Assembly: GCA_011526385.1 (NCBI GenBank)
Contig: WTIW01000049.1
Span: forward strand, 1-44,952
DNA length: 44,952 nt
Direction of reading: 5' to 3'
DNA from: Pelagibacteraceae bacterium
GTDB taxonomy: Bacteria; Pseudomonadota; Alphaproteobacteria; Pelagibacterales; Pelagibacteraceae
Part shown: positions 28,747-41,735 of the stretch, piece by piece
How the letters are laid out: each line of letters starts with the position of its first letter
How positions within the stretch are numbered: the stretch's first letter is position 1
The notes under the pieces: model-generated
Databases searched by the model: none
Told to the model about the DNA's origin: nothing
The model's input: the letters and a program-made list of their open reading frames with translations, nothing else
Position numbers and translations under genes: made by a program

Positions 28747-30040
28747 CAACCTCTAAACCACCAAACTTAGATTTTGCAAATGTGATATCTCCACCATGAG
28801 ATTTAACAATATCTGAAGCTATTGATAGACCAAGTCCAACACTTGATTTTTTTTCAGATCGACTTTTATCTATTTTATAAAAAGGTTTAGTTATATTTTC
28901 GTATTCTTCTTGAGGTATCCCAGGCCCATCATCTGAAATAGCTATAATTATGTTGTCTTGCTGCTTTTCGATTTTGACTTCTACTTTTTTTGCAAATTTT
29001 AACGAATTTTCAATTAAATTATTTATACATCTATTAATTAAGTTTTTTCTTCCATTATAATAAATCCTATCATTAAAATCTTTAATGATATTTGGGTTTT
29101 CATACTTATTTATTAAATTTGAAATTTGCTCTGAAATATCAAAGGTTTCAGTTTTATCTTTTGCACCTGTGCTTGCAAATTGAAGATATTCATTTAACAT
29201 TTTTTCCATTTCGTCTACATCAGATGAAAGTTTTTGCGATAAATTTTCATCTTTGATCATTGCTAGCTGTAGTTTTATTCTAGTTAAAGGAGTTCGAAGA
29301 TCGTGGCTTATACCAGACAGCATTTCTGATCTTTGATTTAAATGCCTTAAAATTCTTTTTCGCATTTTATCAAATTCTTGTCCTGCTTTTCTTATTTCTA
29401 AAGCTCCAGAAGGTCTAAATTCTTCTAGATCTTCTCCTTTACCGAATTTTTCTGAAGCTTCAGCTAGTTTAATAATTGGTCGTGTCTGGTTTTTTAAAAA
29501 GATGATTGCAATCATTATCATTAAAAACGCTGGCAATGTAATCCACAACCCAAAAAGTCTTGCAGAGCTAGTAGTTAGACGGTCTCTTGGTATATAAAAT
29601 TGGAAATAACCATCTCCATATTTTATTCTTAAGTCTATCACATCTTTAAAGTTGGTCGTATTAAACCAATAAATTAAATTTTTGTTTTTTAATTCACGTC
29701 TTAAAGATCTATCAACAGGACTAAACCATCTCTCAGGAACATTATCAGGTATAATTTTTTCCTTTTCATATTTTATATTGAAACCAAGATGATCTTTAAA
29801 CAGAACAATAATAAAGTCTTTATTTGTTTCATCATTATCATATGCATCTACAAAAGTTTTTACCTCAGACACAAGAGCTCTTGTCATACCTGAGTTAGTT
29901 TTAATCCAGAGACTATCAAAAAAAACTACAGAAATAGTGATCTGCAAAACAACAATTGGGACAGCGACTATTAATAATCCTCTGTAAAATAATCTTTTAG
30001 GAAGTAAATTTTTTATGTAATTACTCAATCCAAAGAACAT
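28727..30040 (-). CDS. EnvZ-like sensor histidine kinase
   Basis: two TM segments, HAMP-like linker, H-box GISHDLRTPLTRIKLQL, N/G boxes DDGPGIP and GLGLSIASDIVKSHGG. Confidence 0.93.
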   Translation of the reverse strand: MFFGLSNYIKNLLPKRLFYRGLLIVAVPIVVLQITISVVFFDSLWIKTNSGMTRALVSEVKTFVDAYDNDETNKDFIIVLFKDHLGFNIKYEKEKIIPDNVPERWFSPVDRSLRRELKNKNLIYWFNTTNFKDVIDLRIKYGDGYFQFYIPRDRLTTSSARLFGLWITLPAFLMIMIAIIFLKNQTRPIIKLAEASEKFGKGEDLEEFRPSGALEIRKAGQEFDKMRKRILRHLNQRSEMLSGISHDLRTPLTRIKLQLAMIKDENLSQKLSSDVDEMEKMLNEYLQFASTGAKDKTETFDISEQISNLINKYENPNIIKDFNDRIYYNGRKNLINRCINNLIENSLKFAKKVEVKIEKQQDNIIIAISDDGPGIPQEEYENITKPFYKIDKSRSEKKSSVGLGLSIASDIVKSHGGDITFAKSKFGGLEVAISLPF

Positions 30041-30698
30041 ATCCTTCTCCTCTTATTGTTTGAAGATATTTAGGACTTTTAGGATTCTCTTCGATCTTTT
30101 TTCTTAATCTTGTAATAATTACGTCTATAGATCTTTCCTTATCAAGGTCTATAAAATCCCCTATTTCATCTCTTTTGAAAATTTTACCAGGAGAATTAAT
30201 CATTTTTTCTAATATTATTTTTTCTGTATTATTAATTTTTAAACTCTCATTTTCTCGATAAATAAATAATTTATTAAGATCAATTTTTATACTTCCAAAT
30301 TCTATTACTCTTTTTAAATCATCTTTTTTTGTTTTTGCTAAAATATTATCAATACGAAGAACTAATTCTTTTGGTTCAAAAGGCTTTGGTAAATAATCAT
30401 CAGCGCCAATCTCTAGTCCTTCTACTCTTTCAGAGGCCTCGCCTTTTGCTGTAAGTAATATAATTGGTGTATCAATTCTTTTTTTATTTTCTGATGTAAA
30501 TTCAAGACCACTTTTACCTGGCATCATTATATCTAAAACAATTAAATCAAATTTAATTATTTTTACTTTTTCTAATGCGTCTTCTGCACTATTTGCTGTG
30601 GATACTAAATAATTATTTTGATCTAAATATTGCTTAACTAATTCTCTTATTCCATCATCATCATCTACAATTAAAATATGAGCTTTAAAATTTTTCAT
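30021..30698 (-). CDS. OmpR-family response regulator (possibly PetR-like)
   Basis: receiver HILIVDDDDGIRELV...LIVLDIMMPGKSG; winged-helix VDVIITRLRKKIEENPKSPKYLQTIRGEGYVLWIE. Confidence 0.93.
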   Translation of the reverse strand: MKNFKAHILIVDDDDGIRELVKQYLDQNNYLVSTANSAEDALEKVKIIKFDLIVLDIMMPGKSGLEFTSENKKRIDTPIILLTAKGEASERVEGLEIGADDYLPKPFEPKELVLRIDNILAKTKKDDLKRVIEFGSIKIDLNKLFIYRENESLKINNTEKIILEKMINSPGKIFKRDEIGDFIDLDKERSIDVIITRLRKKIEENPKSPKYLQTIRGEGYVLWIE

Positions 30699-31128
30699 TT
30701 ATTATTTTTTTCAATACATTGTCAAAACTTACTACCTCATTTGAGTCTGAATTTAAAAATGCTCTATAAAGCCTTTTCTTTTGAATACTAAATATTTCAT
30801 TAAATAATTTAATACCCTCTTCTGTTAAGTAGACATGCTTAATTCTAGTATCATTCTCGTCTTTTTGATAATTAATAGCATTTAACTTGATTAAATCTTT
30901 TAGAACTCTGTTTAAGCTTTGTTTAGTAACCTTCAATTTTTTTAATAATTCAGAAATAGTTATTCCTTCATATAAAGAGATGAGATGAATTACTTTATTG
31001 TGAGCAACACCAATTGAGTATTTATCCAGGACAGTTTTTGCATCAGTAACTGTTTCTCTGTAACCCGTAAATATTTTCTCAATATACTGTTTGAGTTCGT
31101 GATCTTTTAAATATAAAAGTTTTTTCAT
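30685..31128 (-). CDS. MarR-family transcriptional regulator (possibly PetP-like)
   Basis: wHTH GITISELLKKLKVTKQSLNRVLKDLIKLNAINYQKDENDTRIKHVYLTEEG; overlaps response-regulator start. Confidence 0.9.
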   Translation of the reverse strand: MKKLLYLKDHELKQYIEKIFTGYRETVTDAKTVLDKYSIGVAHNKVIHLISLYEGITISELLKKLKVTKQSLNRVLKDLIKLNAINYQKDENDTRIKHVYLTEEGIKLFNEIFSIQKKRLYRAFLNSDSNEVVSFDNVLKKIINEKF

Positions 31129-31142
31129 ATTGGTAAGTTATA

Positions 31143-31171
31143 TTGACATATTATATATACAAATATATTTT
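31143..31171 (+). promoter_or_regulatory. candidate sigma70 promoter for ilvE (TTGACA-17-TATTTT)
   Basis: consensus -35 hexamer in the divergent marR/ilvE spacer, 17-bp spacing, weak -10. Confidence 0.4.
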
Positions 31172-31193
31172 TTAAAAAAAATTTTTTATTCAA

Positions 31194-32075
31194 ATGATAC
31201 CTTACGATAAACGCTCTGGAAAAATTTGGTACAACAACGAACTTGTTGATTGGCAAGATGTCAAAGTTCATGTTTTAAGCCATGGCCTTCATTATGGTAG
31301 CTGTGTTTTTGAGGGAGAAAGAGTTTATGATGGTCAAATTTTCAAATTAGAGGAACATACAGATCGTTTTTTTTATTCTGCAAAAAGAATGGGTTTTGAA
31401 ATTCCTTACTCAAAAGAAGAAATTAATAAAGCAAGCAATCAAATTATTTCTGCTCAAAATGTTCAAAATGGATATGTACGACCAGTTGCCTGGAGAGGAA
31501 GTGAAATGATGGCTATTTCAGCTCAGCAAACTAAAATTCATGTAGCAATAGCAACCTGGGAGTGGGGCTCTTATTTTGATCCTAACTTAAAAATTAAAGG
31601 AATAAAATTGAATATTTCAAATTGGAGAAGACCAGCGCCAAATACAATTCCTTGGGATACTAAAGCAGCAGGTTTATATATGATCTGTACTTTATCAAAA
31701 CATGAAGCTGAAGCTCAAGGATATACAGACTCATTAATGCTCGATCATGAGGGAAATATTGCAGAGGCAACAGGTGCCAACGTTTTTTTTAAAGACAAAA
31801 ATGGTGAATTGCACACACCAATACCAGATTCTTTTCTAGACGGTATTACAAGAAGAACAGTTATTGAAATTGCTAAATCAAAAAATATTAAAGTTAATGA
31901 GAGAAAAATTAAACCTGAGGAAATGTCAAATTTTGTTGGGTGTTTTTTAACTGGTACTGCTGCAGAAGTTACACCTGTGTCTCAAATAGCAGATAATAAC
32001 TTTAAAGTTTGCGATGTGATAATTGATTTATCTGACAGCTATCAGCAGTTTGTGAGGAAAAAAAGAGCAGCTTAG
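31194..32075 (+). CDS. ilvE: branched-chain amino acid aminotransferase
   Basis: HGLHYGSCVFEGERVYDG, RPVAWRGSEMM, KAAGLYMICTLSKHEA, DSFLDGITRRTVIEIA. Confidence 0.95.
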   Translation: MIPYDKRSGKIWYNNELVDWQDVKVHVLSHGLHYGSCVFEGERVYDGQIFKLEEHTDRFFYSAKRMGFEIPYSKEEINKASNQIISAQNVQNGYVRPVAWRGSEMMAISAQQTKIHVAIATWEWGSYFDPNLKIKGIKLNISNWRRPAPNTIPWDTKAAGLYMICTLSKHEAEAQGYTDSLMLDHEGNIAEATGANVFFKDKNGELHTPIPDSFLDGITRRTVIEIAKSKNIKVNERKIKPEEMSNFVGCFLTGTAAEVTPVSQIADNNFKVCDVIIDLSDSYQQFVRKKRAA

Positions 32076-32656
32076 TCTTTGTTATCCTCTGATATGGCGT
32101 GGTCTATACCTTTTCTTAAATAATCATAACCAGTATAAAGAGTTAAAAAAGCAGAAAGCCATAACAAAATAATACCAATTGTTTGTGCGTTGTAATCTTG
32201 AAAGTTTATAATTCTATTTCCAGTATCACCCAAAAGTAAAAGTGAAATAGAAAACATTTGTAAAAATGTTTTAAGTTTTGCAAGATTTGAAACTGGTAAT
32301 TTTATTTTTCCTTTTGCTAAAAATTCTCTCAATCCAGAAATTAAAATTTCTCTTGTTAAAATAATTATTGCAGCAATAACCTCATAATTCCTAATTGTTT
32401 GATCCATAACTAAAAGAATTAGAGCTGTTGCTACTATAATTTTATCTGCAATTGGATCTAATAATTCTCCAAGTTTAGATTCTTCCTTGTACATTCTCGC
32501 TAATAATCCATCTAGAAAATCAGTAAATGATGCGATTACAAATAGAGCAAAGGGGAGTATGTCTCCATAAAATCCAGGCAAATAAAAAGCAAAAACAAAA
32601 ATAGGAACAATTATGATACGTCCTATAGTTAGATAATTTGGAAATTTAAATTTCAT
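32072..32656 (-). CDS. pgsA: CDP-diacylglycerol-glycerol-3-phosphate 3-phosphatidyltransferase
   Basis: [19 protein letters not shown]-alcohol motif variant [28 protein letters not shown]. Confidence 0.94.
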   Translation of the reverse strand: MKFKFPNYLTIGRIIIVPIFVFAFYLPGFYGDILPFALFVIASFTDFLDGLLARMYKEESKLGELLDPIADKIIVATALILLVMDQTIRNYEVIAAIIILTREILISGLREFLAKGKIKLPVSNLAKLKTFLQMFSISLLLLGDTGNRIINFQDYNAQTIGIILLWLSAFLTLYTGYDYLRKGIDHAISEDNKD

Positions 32657-34488
32657 TCGTGAAAAAAGTTATATATTTTTTTTGCAACTTTTTCTTCAAC
32701 TCCCTCTACTGATTTAATTTCATCCAAACTAGCAGACTCTACTGCTCTTGCTGAACCAAAATGGTTCAATAAAGCCCTTTTTCTTACAGATCCAATACCA
32801 TCTATTTGATCAAGTAATGATTTACTAATTCCCTTCTTTCTTTTAGCTCTATGAGCACTTATTGCAAATCTGTGTGACTCGTCCCTTATTCTTTGAAGAA
32901 AAAATAAAGTAGGGTCATTTTTAGAAAATTTATATTCTTTTCCATTATGAAAAAATGTTTCATTTCCACTATTACGAAATTTACCTTTCGCAATTGCTAT
33001 AATTGGTATGTCATGAAGCCCTAGTTCATTTAAACTTTCTCTTGCAACTGAATATTGACCTTTACCTCCATCAACAAGCACTAAGTCAGGGAATGTTAGA
33101 TAATTATCTTTTTCTTGAACAGCTCTTTTAAATCGTCTGTTTAATACTTCTTTCATCATCCCATAATCATCTTGCTCATTTTTTTTATGCTTGATATTAA
33201 ATTTTCTATATCTTTTTTTTATAAATCCCTCGTTACCATATGCTATTAGAGCCCCAACACTATTTGTCCCCTGAATATGGCTGTTATCATAAACTTCAAT
33301 TAAATTTATATTTGTCTCTAAATTGAACTTTTTCGTTACTGCTTCAAATAGTTCTTTATTATTTTGACTTTCATATAGCTTTCTATTCAAGCTGTCTTTT
33401 GCATTTTTTATTGCCTGATTGATAACTTTTAGTTTTGTGCCTTTTTTAGCAATACTAATATTAATTTGTTTACCTTCTTTTTGACTTAAAGTTTTTTCAA
33501 TTAAAACTTTTTCCTTTATTTCTTCTGATAATATAATTGCAGAAGGTACACTTTTGTTTTCATAAAATTGAGAAACAAATGAATTCAAAATTTCACTTAA
33601 TTTTTCATCAGGATCGTGTTTTGGAAAAAAAGCTTGATTACCCCAATTTTGTTTTGAACGGTAAAAAAATACTTGAATACATGTTTTTCCTGACTCTTTA
33701 TATCCAGCAATTACATCTGCTTCTACTAAATTTGCTTCATTAATTCTTTGAGAAGATTGAATGATGTTTAAAGCCTTAATTCTATCTCTTAAAATTACTG
33801 CCTTTTCAAAATCTAGCTCTTCACTTGCCTTTTCCATTTGAGTTGAAAGATTTTTTTGTATTTTCCTTGATTTTCCAGAAACAAATTCAATCGCATCGGT
33901 AACAGTTTGATCATAATCTTTTTTTCCAATATTGCCAACACAAGGACCAGAGCATCTTTTTATTTGATAAAGGATACAAGGTCTTTCTCTATTTTTAAAA
34001 ACAGTATCATCACAAACTCGTAAGTGAAAAATTTTTTGTATCATTTTTATGGTCCAATTCGCTGAACCAGCAGAAGCAAATGGTCCAAAGTAAAAACCTT
34101 CTTTAGTTTTTTTTCCTCTATGCCTCTTTATTTGTGGCCATTTATCTTTGTTGCCAATAAAAATAAATGGAAATGATTTATCATCTCTCAATAAAATATT
34201 AAATTTTGGTTTAAATTTTTTAATTAGGTTTGCTTCTAAGAGTAAGGCTTCACTCTCATTAGAAGTAGTAGTTATCTCTAATTTTCTAGTTTGAGATAAC
34301 ATTCTTTCAGTTCTTATTATGTGGTTTTTTTCAGCTACATAACTTTTAAGTCTGTTGGGAAGGTTTTTTGCTTTTCCTACATAAAGTATTTCACTTTTTT
34401 CATTTAGCATCCTGTAGACACCAGGAAGTTTGGGAACTAAAGAAAGCTCTTTTTTTATTACTTCTTTTCCAATTTCAGAGCTTATCAT
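32653..34488 (-). CDS. uvrC: excinuclease ABC subunit C
   Basis: GIY-YIG domain [23 protein letters not shown], CxGPC, C-terminal HhH; start probably MISSEIG at 34488 (ORF track starts at 34518). Confidence 0.95.
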   Translation of the reverse strand: MISSEIGKEVIKKELSLVPKLPGVYRMLNEKSEILYVGKAKNLPNRLKSYVAEKNHIIRTERMLSQTRKLEITTTSNESEALLLEANLIKKFKPKFNILLRDDKSFPFIFIGNKDKWPQIKRHRGKKTKEGFYFGPFASAGSANWTIKMIQKIFHLRVCDDTVFKNRERPCILYQIKRCSGPCVGNIGKKDYDQTVTDAIEFVSGKSRKIQKNLSTQMEKASEELDFEKAVILRDRIKALNIIQSSQRINEANLVEADVIAGYKESGKTCIQVFFYRSKQNWGNQAFFPKHDPDEKLSEILNSFVSQFYENKSVPSAIILSEEIKEKVLIEKTLSQKEGKQINISIAKKGTKLKVINQAIKNAKDSLNRKLYESQNNKELFEAVTKKFNLETNINLIEVYDNSHIQGTNSVGALIAYGNEGFIKKRYRKFNIKHKKNEQDDYGMMKEVLNRRFKRAVQEKDNYLTFPDLVLVDGGKGQYSVARESLNELGLHDIPIIAIAKGKFRNSGNETFFHNGKEYKFSKNDPTLFFLQRIRDESHRFAISAHRAKRKKGISKSLLDQIDGIGSVRKRALLNHFGSARAVESASLDEIKSVEGVEEKVAKKIYNFFHE

Positions 34489-34900
34489 GGCTTCTTTTTT
34501 TGGTAATTTGTATACCAACAGAGGAGCATTGTTTTAGAATTTCAAGTTTTTCAATTTTTAACATTATTTTTGCAATTCTTTGATCTTTAAACAATTCATC
34601 AAATACAGCCTCAGCCAACGTTTCAAGGAAGTTGTAATGTTTTTTTTTTACTAGTTTTGTAATTAATTTTACAATTGTTCCATAGTTTACAATTGATTTA
34701 ATATCTTTATCACTTGAGGGTTTTTTATCCTCATAATCAATTTCAAGACTAAATTTTACTTTTTGAGGTTTTTCTTTTTCAAAATCATAATATCCAAGTT
34801 TTAAATTTAGTATTAATTCGTTAATAAGAATTTTTTTTTCGTAATTAAATAATGATTTGTTTTTATCAATATTAACAATATTAAATCTATTTTTTTTCAT
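34475..34900 (-). CDS. folB: dihydroneopterin aldolase-like protein
   Basis: [33 protein letters not shown]-like [24 protein letters not shown]. Confidence 0.8.
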   Translation of the reverse strand: MKKNRFNIVNIDKNKSLFNYEKKILINELILNLKLGYYDFEKEKPQKVKFSLEIDYEDKKPSSDKDIKSIVNYGTIVKLITKLVKKKHYNFLETLAEAVFDELFKDQRIAKIMLKIEKLEILKQCSSVGIQITKKRSHDKL

Positions 34901-35652
34901 TCTTTACTCTTCATTATATCTGGTGTTTGCCAGTTTAAATTTTGTCCACTATCTATTGCTAAAATTTGACCTGTAATAGATCTGTTTTTAATAAAGAAGT
35001 CAACTGCATTACAAATTTGTTCAACATCTACTTGTCTTTTAAGAGGTGTTGCTAAATATTGTTTTTTAAAATGTTTTTCAGATTGCCTTTTATTTTTTAT
35101 TGTTGGTCCAGGAGCTATTCCATTAACTCTTATATTTGGCGCTAAACTCATAGCACTTGTTTTAGTCAATGTATATAATCCTGTTTTGCTTATAGTATAT
35201 GAAAAGAAATATGGTGTTAATTTAAATACTCTTTGATCAATTATATTAATTATATTGTTGTTATTTCCTTTTACATTTTTTGAAAATTCTTTTGATAAAA
35301 GAGCAGGTGTTCTTAAATTTGTTCTTAAATGATGACCCCAGCTATCAGTTGTAAAATTTTCTAATTTGTCATTCTCAAATAGCGAAGCATTGTTTATTAA
35401 ACAATCAAAATATTTGAGTTTTGATTTTGCAAATTTTACAATTTTATTTACATCATTCTCTTTACTTAAGTCACCTTTTACTAAGAAGATTTTTGTTCCA
35501 TTTTTTTCTAATTCTTTTTTTAAATTTTCAGCTTTTGTTTTTGATTTATTGAAATGAATTAATATTTCTTTATTTTTCCCTGATAATTTTTTTGCAATTG
35601 CAGCACCTATCCTGGTTGCTCCACCCGTAATGATTATTTTCCGTGCTTCCAT
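34897..35652 (-). CDS. short-chain dehydrogenase, pteridine reductase/FolM-like
   Basis: [60 protein letters not shown]; overlaps folB. Confidence 0.8.
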   Translation of the reverse strand: MEARKIIITGGATRIGAAIAKKLSGKNKEILIHFNKSKTKAENLKKELEKNGTKIFLVKGDLSKENDVNKIVKFAKSKLKYFDCLINNASLFENDKLENFTTDSWGHHLRTNLRTPALLSKEFSKNVKGNNNNIINIIDQRVFKLTPYFFSYTISKTGLYTLTKTSAMSLAPNIRVNGIAPGPTIKNKRQSEKHFKKQYLATPLKRQVDVEQICNAVDFFIKNRSITGQILAIDSGQNLNWQTPDIMKSKE

Positions 35653-37808
35653 TTTTTATCTCTTTTCTTTGTTACTTTTGTACCTGGCATACCCATGGTT
35701 GATCTACCTTTTGGATAAAGTTTATTTTTAACATCGTACTGTCTAATTTTTGGATTTAAAGTTATTTCAAGTTCAGTGCTTTCTAATTTCCTTATCTCAT
35801 CTCTGATTTTTGCAGCTTCTTCAAACTCAAGATTTGAAGCTGCCTCTTTCATCTTCTTATCAAGAGCTTTTAAATGTTTTTTGAGATTTCCACCAATGTT
35901 TGATCCTTCGCTAATTTTTACATAGTCCTTTTCGTATACGCTTTCTAGAATATCGCTAATTTCTTTTTTTACTGATTTAGCATCAATCTTATGTTTCTTA
36001 TTATATTCTAATTGGATTTGTCTTCTTCTCTCTGTCTCTTTGATTGCTTTTTTGATGCTTTTAGTTTCTTTATCTGCATATAAAATTACTTTTCCCTCAA
36101 CGTTTCTTGCAGCTCTTCCTATAGTTTGAATTAGAGAGGTTTCTGATCTTAAAAAACCTTCTTTATCTGCATCTAATATTCCTACTAAAGCACATTCAGG
36201 AATATCTAAACCTTCCCTCAAAAGGTTTATCCCGACCAAAACATCAAAAACACCCATACGGAGATCCCTCATTATTTCTATTCTTTCAAGAGTATCTATG
36301 TCAGAGTGGAGATATCTAACTTTTACTCCATTTTCATGAAGATATTCTGTCAAATCTTCAGCCATTTTTTTTGTTAAAGTAGTAACTAAAACTCTAAAAC
36401 CATTTTCAATAACTTTTTTGCATTCATGCATTAAATCATCAACTTGATTTTTGGCTGGTCTTATGTCAACGATTGGATCAATTAATCCTGTTGGCCTTAT
36501 TACTTGATCTATAAATTTACCTTTTGTTTGTTCAAGCTCCCAAGGACCAGGTGTTGCAGAAACAAATACAGTCTGTGTTCTCATCAGATCCCATTCTTCA
36601 AATTTTAATGGTCTATTATCCATGCACGATGGTAACCTAAAGCCATATTCAGCTAGGGTACTCTTTCTTGATCTATCACCCTTAAACATACCGTTTAATT
36701 GAGGTACAGTGACATGAGACTCGTCTACAAATACCAATGTATTATCAGGAAAATATTCAAATAATGTAGGTGGAGGTTCCCCAGGTTTTCTTCCTGATAA
36801 AAATCTTGAGTAGTTTTCAATTCCAGCACACGATCCAGTTGCTTCAATCATTTCAAGGTCAAACTTTGTTCTCTCTTCTAATCTTTGAGCTTCTAGTAAT
36901 TTATTATCTGCTTTATGTTTTTTTAAAGTTATCTCTAATTCTTTTCTTATATTTATAACCGCCTGTTCAATTGTTGGCTTTGGAGTGATATAATGACTAT
37001 TCGCATAGACTTTAATTAAGTTTAATTCTCTGACAGTATCACCTGTTAAAGGATCAAATTCTTCAATTTGTTCAAGCTTGTCCCCAAACAAACTTAATCT
37101 CCATGCTCTATCTTCTAAATGAGAAGGAAAAATTTCTAAATTTTCACCTCTTGCTCTAAATGTTCCTCTAAAAAAATTTTGATCATTTCTTTTATATTGA
37201 AGAGCAACTAAAGATTTAATTATATGTTCTCTATTATATTCATAGTTCTTTTGAAGCGTTAAAGTCATTTTGCTATAGGCTTCAACAGATCCAAGACCAT
37301 AAATACAAGAAACACTTGCTACAATTAAAACATCATCTCTTTCCAGAAGAGATCTTGTTGCAGAATGCCTCATTCGATCTATCTGTTCGTTTATAGATGC
37401 TTCTTTTTCAATATATGTATCAGACCTTGGAACATAAGCCTCAGGCGTGTAATAGTCATAGTAAGAAACAAAATATTCAACTGCATTATCTGGAAAGAAT
37501 GTTTTCATCTCACCATAAAGCTGAGCTGCTAAAGTTTTGTTGGGTGCTAAAATTAGCGCTGGTCTATTTGTTTCCTCAATAACCTTAGCCATAGTAAAAG
37601 TTTTTCCCGAACCAGTAACACCCAGTAAAACTTGATTAAATTCATTCTTTTTAGCACCTTGGACTAATCTTTTTATTGCTTCAGGTTGATCACCAGCAGG
37701 TTTAAAGTCAGATTTAATTTTAAATTTTTTCCCACCCTCTAGTTTTCCACTAATTTCAGGATTTTTGCTTTGTATATCTGTAATTAAATCTTGATAAGTA
37801 TTTTGCAT
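35634..37808 (-). CDS. uvrB: excinuclease ABC subunit B
   Basis: [34 protein letters not shown], helicase motifs, C-terminal UVR domain. Confidence 0.97.
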   Translation of the reverse strand: MQNTYQDLITDIQSKNPEISGKLEGGKKFKIKSDFKPAGDQPEAIKRLVQGAKKNEFNQVLLGVTGSGKTFTMAKVIEETNRPALILAPNKTLAAQLYGEMKTFFPDNAVEYFVSYYDYYTPEAYVPRSDTYIEKEASINEQIDRMRHSATRSLLERDDVLIVASVSCIYGLGSVEAYSKMTLTLQKNYEYNREHIIKSLVALQYKRNDQNFFRGTFRARGENLEIFPSHLEDRAWRLSLFGDKLEQIEEFDPLTGDTVRELNLIKVYANSHYITPKPTIEQAVINIRKELEITLKKHKADNKLLEAQRLEERTKFDLEMIEATGSCAGIENYSRFLSGRKPGEPPPTLFEYFPDNTLVFVDESHVTVPQLNGMFKGDRSRKSTLAEYGFRLPSCMDNRPLKFEEWDLMRTQTVFVSATPGPWELEQTKGKFIDQVIRPTGLIDPIVDIRPAKNQVDDLMHECKKVIENGFRVLVTTLTKKMAEDLTEYLHENGVKVRYLHSDIDTLERIEIMRDLRMGVFDVLVGINLLREGLDIPECALVGILDADKEGFLRSETSLIQTIGRAARNVEGKVILYADKETKSIKKAIKETERRRQIQLEYNKKHKIDAKSVKKEISDILESVYEKDYVKISEGSNIGGNLKKHLKALDKKMKEAASNLEFEEAAKIRDEIRKLESTELEITLNPKIRQYDVKNKLYPKGRSTMGMPGTKVTKKRDKKWKHGK

Positions 37809-37832
37809 ATATTAAACAGCGTATTAAAATAA

Positions 37833-39044
<1,212 letters not shown>

Positions 39045-39052
39045 TTTTCTAA

Positions 39053-40081
39053 ATGAAATCATTGAATATCGTAGTTGTTGGTTTTGGCCTCATAGGACAA
39101 AGACATTGCGAAATCATAAATAATCAAAAAAATATTAATCTCTCTGCAATTGTAGAAAACAATTTAGAAAAAAATTTTTCTAACTTTAATTGTAAAAATT
39201 ATTCATCAATCAAGAGTATGCTTTCTGAGCATAAACCAGATGGAGCAATTATTGCTTCACCATCTAATATGCATGTTGATCATGCTTTAGAGTTAATTGA
39301 AAATGACATCCCTGTATTAATTGAAAAACCTATTTCACACTCTTTAGATAATGTTGAAAAATTAATTAAACTTGCCAAAAATAAAAGTATCCCAATTTTA
39401 GTAGGACATCATAGAAGATATAACGAAATAATTACCTCTGCTAAAAAAATTCTAGATGAGGGATTGATTGGAAATATAAGGTCTGCAATGTCTATGTGCT
39501 GGTTTTATAAACCAGATAATTATTTTGATATTGCTCCTTGGAGAAAAAAATTAGGCGCAGGGCCTATTTCAATAAATTTAATTCATGATTTAGATCTTCT
39601 AAGATATTTCTGTGGCGAGATTGAAAGCGTTCAGGCCTCTATAAAAAAATCTGTAAGAGGTTTTGAAAATGAGGATAATGCATCAATATTATTGAATTTT
39701 AAATCAGGAGTTATTGCAACGATGAATATTTCAGATAGCATAGTTTCTCCTTGGAGCTGGGAAATGAATTCTAATGAAAATTCAGATTTTCCACAAACAG
39801 GTCAAAATTGTTACTTCATAGGAGGATCAAAGGGTTCCTTGTCTATTCCAGATTTAAAAATATGGAAACATGAAAATAAACCAGATTGGCTAACTCAATT
39901 CAAAACAGAAAAACATGATTTTAAAAACAATCAACCACTTGAAACTCAATTACAACATTTTGCTAAAGTTATTCAAAAAATAGAAGAGCCAAGGGTGTCC
40001 GCTGAAGAGGGATATAAATCTTTACAAGCAATTGAAGCAATTAAAGCCTCATCAGAGCAAAAAAAAATAATAGTTTTATAA
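39053..40081 (+). CDS. Gfo/Idh/MocA-family oxidoreductase
   Basis: NIVVVGFGLIGQRHCEII, VLIEKPISHSLDNVEKLI, VGHHRRYN, INLIHDLDLLRYFCGEI. Confidence 0.92.
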   Translation: MKSLNIVVVGFGLIGQRHCEIINNQKNINLSAIVENNLEKNFSNFNCKNYSSIKSMLSEHKPDGAIIASPSNMHVDHALELIENDIPVLIEKPISHSLDNVEKLIKLAKNKSIPILVGHHRRYNEIITSAKKILDEGLIGNIRSAMSMCWFYKPDNYFDIAPWRKKLGAGPISINLIHDLDLLRYFCGEIESVQASIKKSVRGFENEDNASILLNFKSGVIATMNISDSIVSPWSWEMNSNENSDFPQTGQNCYFIGGSKGSLSIPDLKIWKHENKPDWLTQFKTEKHDFKNNQPLETQLQHFAKVIQKIEEPRVSAEEGYKSLQAIEAIKASSEQKKIIVL

Positions 40082-40185
40082 AAATTACTATTTTGCTTAC
40101 TAATTTTCTCCAAAGTAAACTTGCTTCAGTAGACTTTTGCATTTAACTTTCTGAAAAAATAAAAACTTAAATGAGAGGAAATCAC

Positions 40186-41190
40186 ATGTTTTTAAAATTA
40201 AAAAAAACACTTTTAACTGCCGCATCAGTTTTAATGTTAGCAGTCATAAGTGTTACACCAGCTTATTCAGCTAAATTAAAACTTACTATGGCAACATCTG
40301 GATCTGAAACAGATGCTCGTTCAGTTGCAATAGCAAATGTAATGATACCAATGATATCAGATTTTGCTGATGTTAAAATTGGATATAACTCGACTATGTT
40401 CGATCAAGGCACAGAGCTTGATGCAATCAGTAGAGGAAACTTAACAATGTCAATCACTTCTGCGCAAGAATTGGCTCAGTTTTTTCCAGAATTTTCTATT
40501 TTTGCAACAGGTTATGTTCATCAGGATGCAGCTCATCAAGTTAGAGTATTTAATAACGAGTTAATGAATCCTTTTAAGAAAAAAGTTGAAGATGAATTAG
40601 GTGTGAAACTTTTGTCAGTAATGTACTTAGGAAAACGTCATGTTAACTTAAGACAAACTAAAGATGAATTAACAGTTAAAACTCCTGCAGATTTAAAAGG
40701 TGTAAATTTAAGAATGCCAGGAACAGATGCTTGGCAATTTTTAGGTAAAGCACTTGGTGCTTCACCAACTCCTCTAGCTTTTAATGAGGTATACACTGCT
40801 CTTCAAACTGGTGCTGTAGATGGACAAGATAATCCATTACCAACAGTTGTTGATAAGAAGTTTTATGAAGTAACTAAGCAAATTATTCTTACTTCACATT
40901 TAGTTGATTTAAACTATATAGCTTTTTCAAAAAAAACTTGGGATAAGTTATCTGGTGACCAAAAACTAAAAGTGCAACAAGCAGCAGATGCAGCAGCATC
41001 TTGGGGTAGATTAAGACAGCTACAATTAGAGAATGGTTTAGCTGATTTTGTAAGATCACAAGGTTTAGAAATTTACGAACCAGATTCAGCTGCTTTCAGA
41101 AAACATGTTCAAGCACAATATGTTGGAAGTGAGTTTGCAAAAAGTTGGCCAAAAGGGGTTCTTGAGAAAATCAACTCTTTAGGTAACTAA
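40186..41190 (+). CDS. dctP: TRAP transporter substrate-binding protein, DctP family
   Basis: signal peptide; GVNLRMPGTDAWQFLGKALGASPTPLAFNEVYTALQTGAVDGQDNP; ATG at 40186 preferred because gagagg just upstream looks like an SD. Confidence 0.92.
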   Translation: MFLKLKKTLLTAASVLMLAVISVTPAYSAKLKLTMATSGSETDARSVAIANVMIPMISDFADVKIGYNSTMFDQGTELDAISRGNLTMSITSAQELAQFFPEFSIFATGYVHQDAAHQVRVFNNELMNPFKKKVEDELGVKLLSVMYLGKRHVNLRQTKDELTVKTPADLKGVNLRMPGTDAWQFLGKALGASPTPLAFNEVYTALQTGAVDGQDNPLPTVVDKKFYEVTKQIILTSHLVDLNYIAFSKKTWDKLSGDQKLKVQQAADAAASWGRLRQLQLENGLADFVRSQGLEIYEPDSAAFRKHVQAQYVGSEFAKSWPKGVLEKINSLGN

Positions 41191-41197
41191 AAAGTTT

Positions 41198-41731
41198 TTG
41201 AAAAATTTATTTCAAAAACAAATTAATGAAATAATAAAAATAATTGCCGCCACTATGTTGGCGGCATTATTTATTACTTTTCTCTTACAAATTTTTTCAA
41301 GATACGTTTTAAATTCACCTTTTGGTTGGACTTTAGAATTATGCAGAATTCTATGGGTATGGATTGTATTTTTTTGTTGTGCTTTTTTAGTTAAAGAAAA
41401 AGATCACGTTAAGTTTAATCTTCTTTATTCAGCATCATCCAATAAGGCAAAGTTTATAATGTCAATTATATCTTGTTTGGCAATAGTTGTGATACTAGGT
41501 TGGGCATTAATTCCAACAATCGATTACATCGATTGGATGAAAATGAGAAAAACTTCAACCGTCAGATTTCCATTAACTGGAGAAAAAATTAGGTTAAATT
41601 ATATTTTTTCAATTTATGGAATCTTTATGATTTCTGTTATTGGATATTATATTTGGAAATTAAAAAATCTTATTCAAAATGGACCAGAGGAAAACGATAA
41701 AAGTAAATTACGAACTATAATAAAATACTAA
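41198..41731 (+). CDS. dctQ: TRAP transporter small permease, DctQ family (TTG start)
   Basis: four TM segments; SRYVLNSPFGWTLELCRILWVWIVFFCCAFLVKEKDHV; between dctP and dctM. Confidence 0.9.
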   Translation: MKNLFQKQINEIIKIIAATMLAALFITFLLQIFSRYVLNSPFGWTLELCRILWVWIVFFCCAFLVKEKDHVKFNLLYSASSNKAKFIMSIISCLAIVVILGWALIPTIDYIDWMKMRKTSTVRFPLTGEKIRLNYIFSIYGIFMISVIGYYIWKLKNLIQNGPEENDKSKLRTIIKY

Positions 41732-41735
41732 ATTA

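Noticed and set aside
31139-31167. Imperfect inverted repeat TATATT...AATATA in the marR/ilvE spacer as a MarR operator
   Set aside because: Too AT-rich and short to distinguish from chance without alignment
40082-40170. Possible riboswitch or structured leader before dctP
   Set aside because: No recognisable riboswitch core or convincing stem-loop by eye
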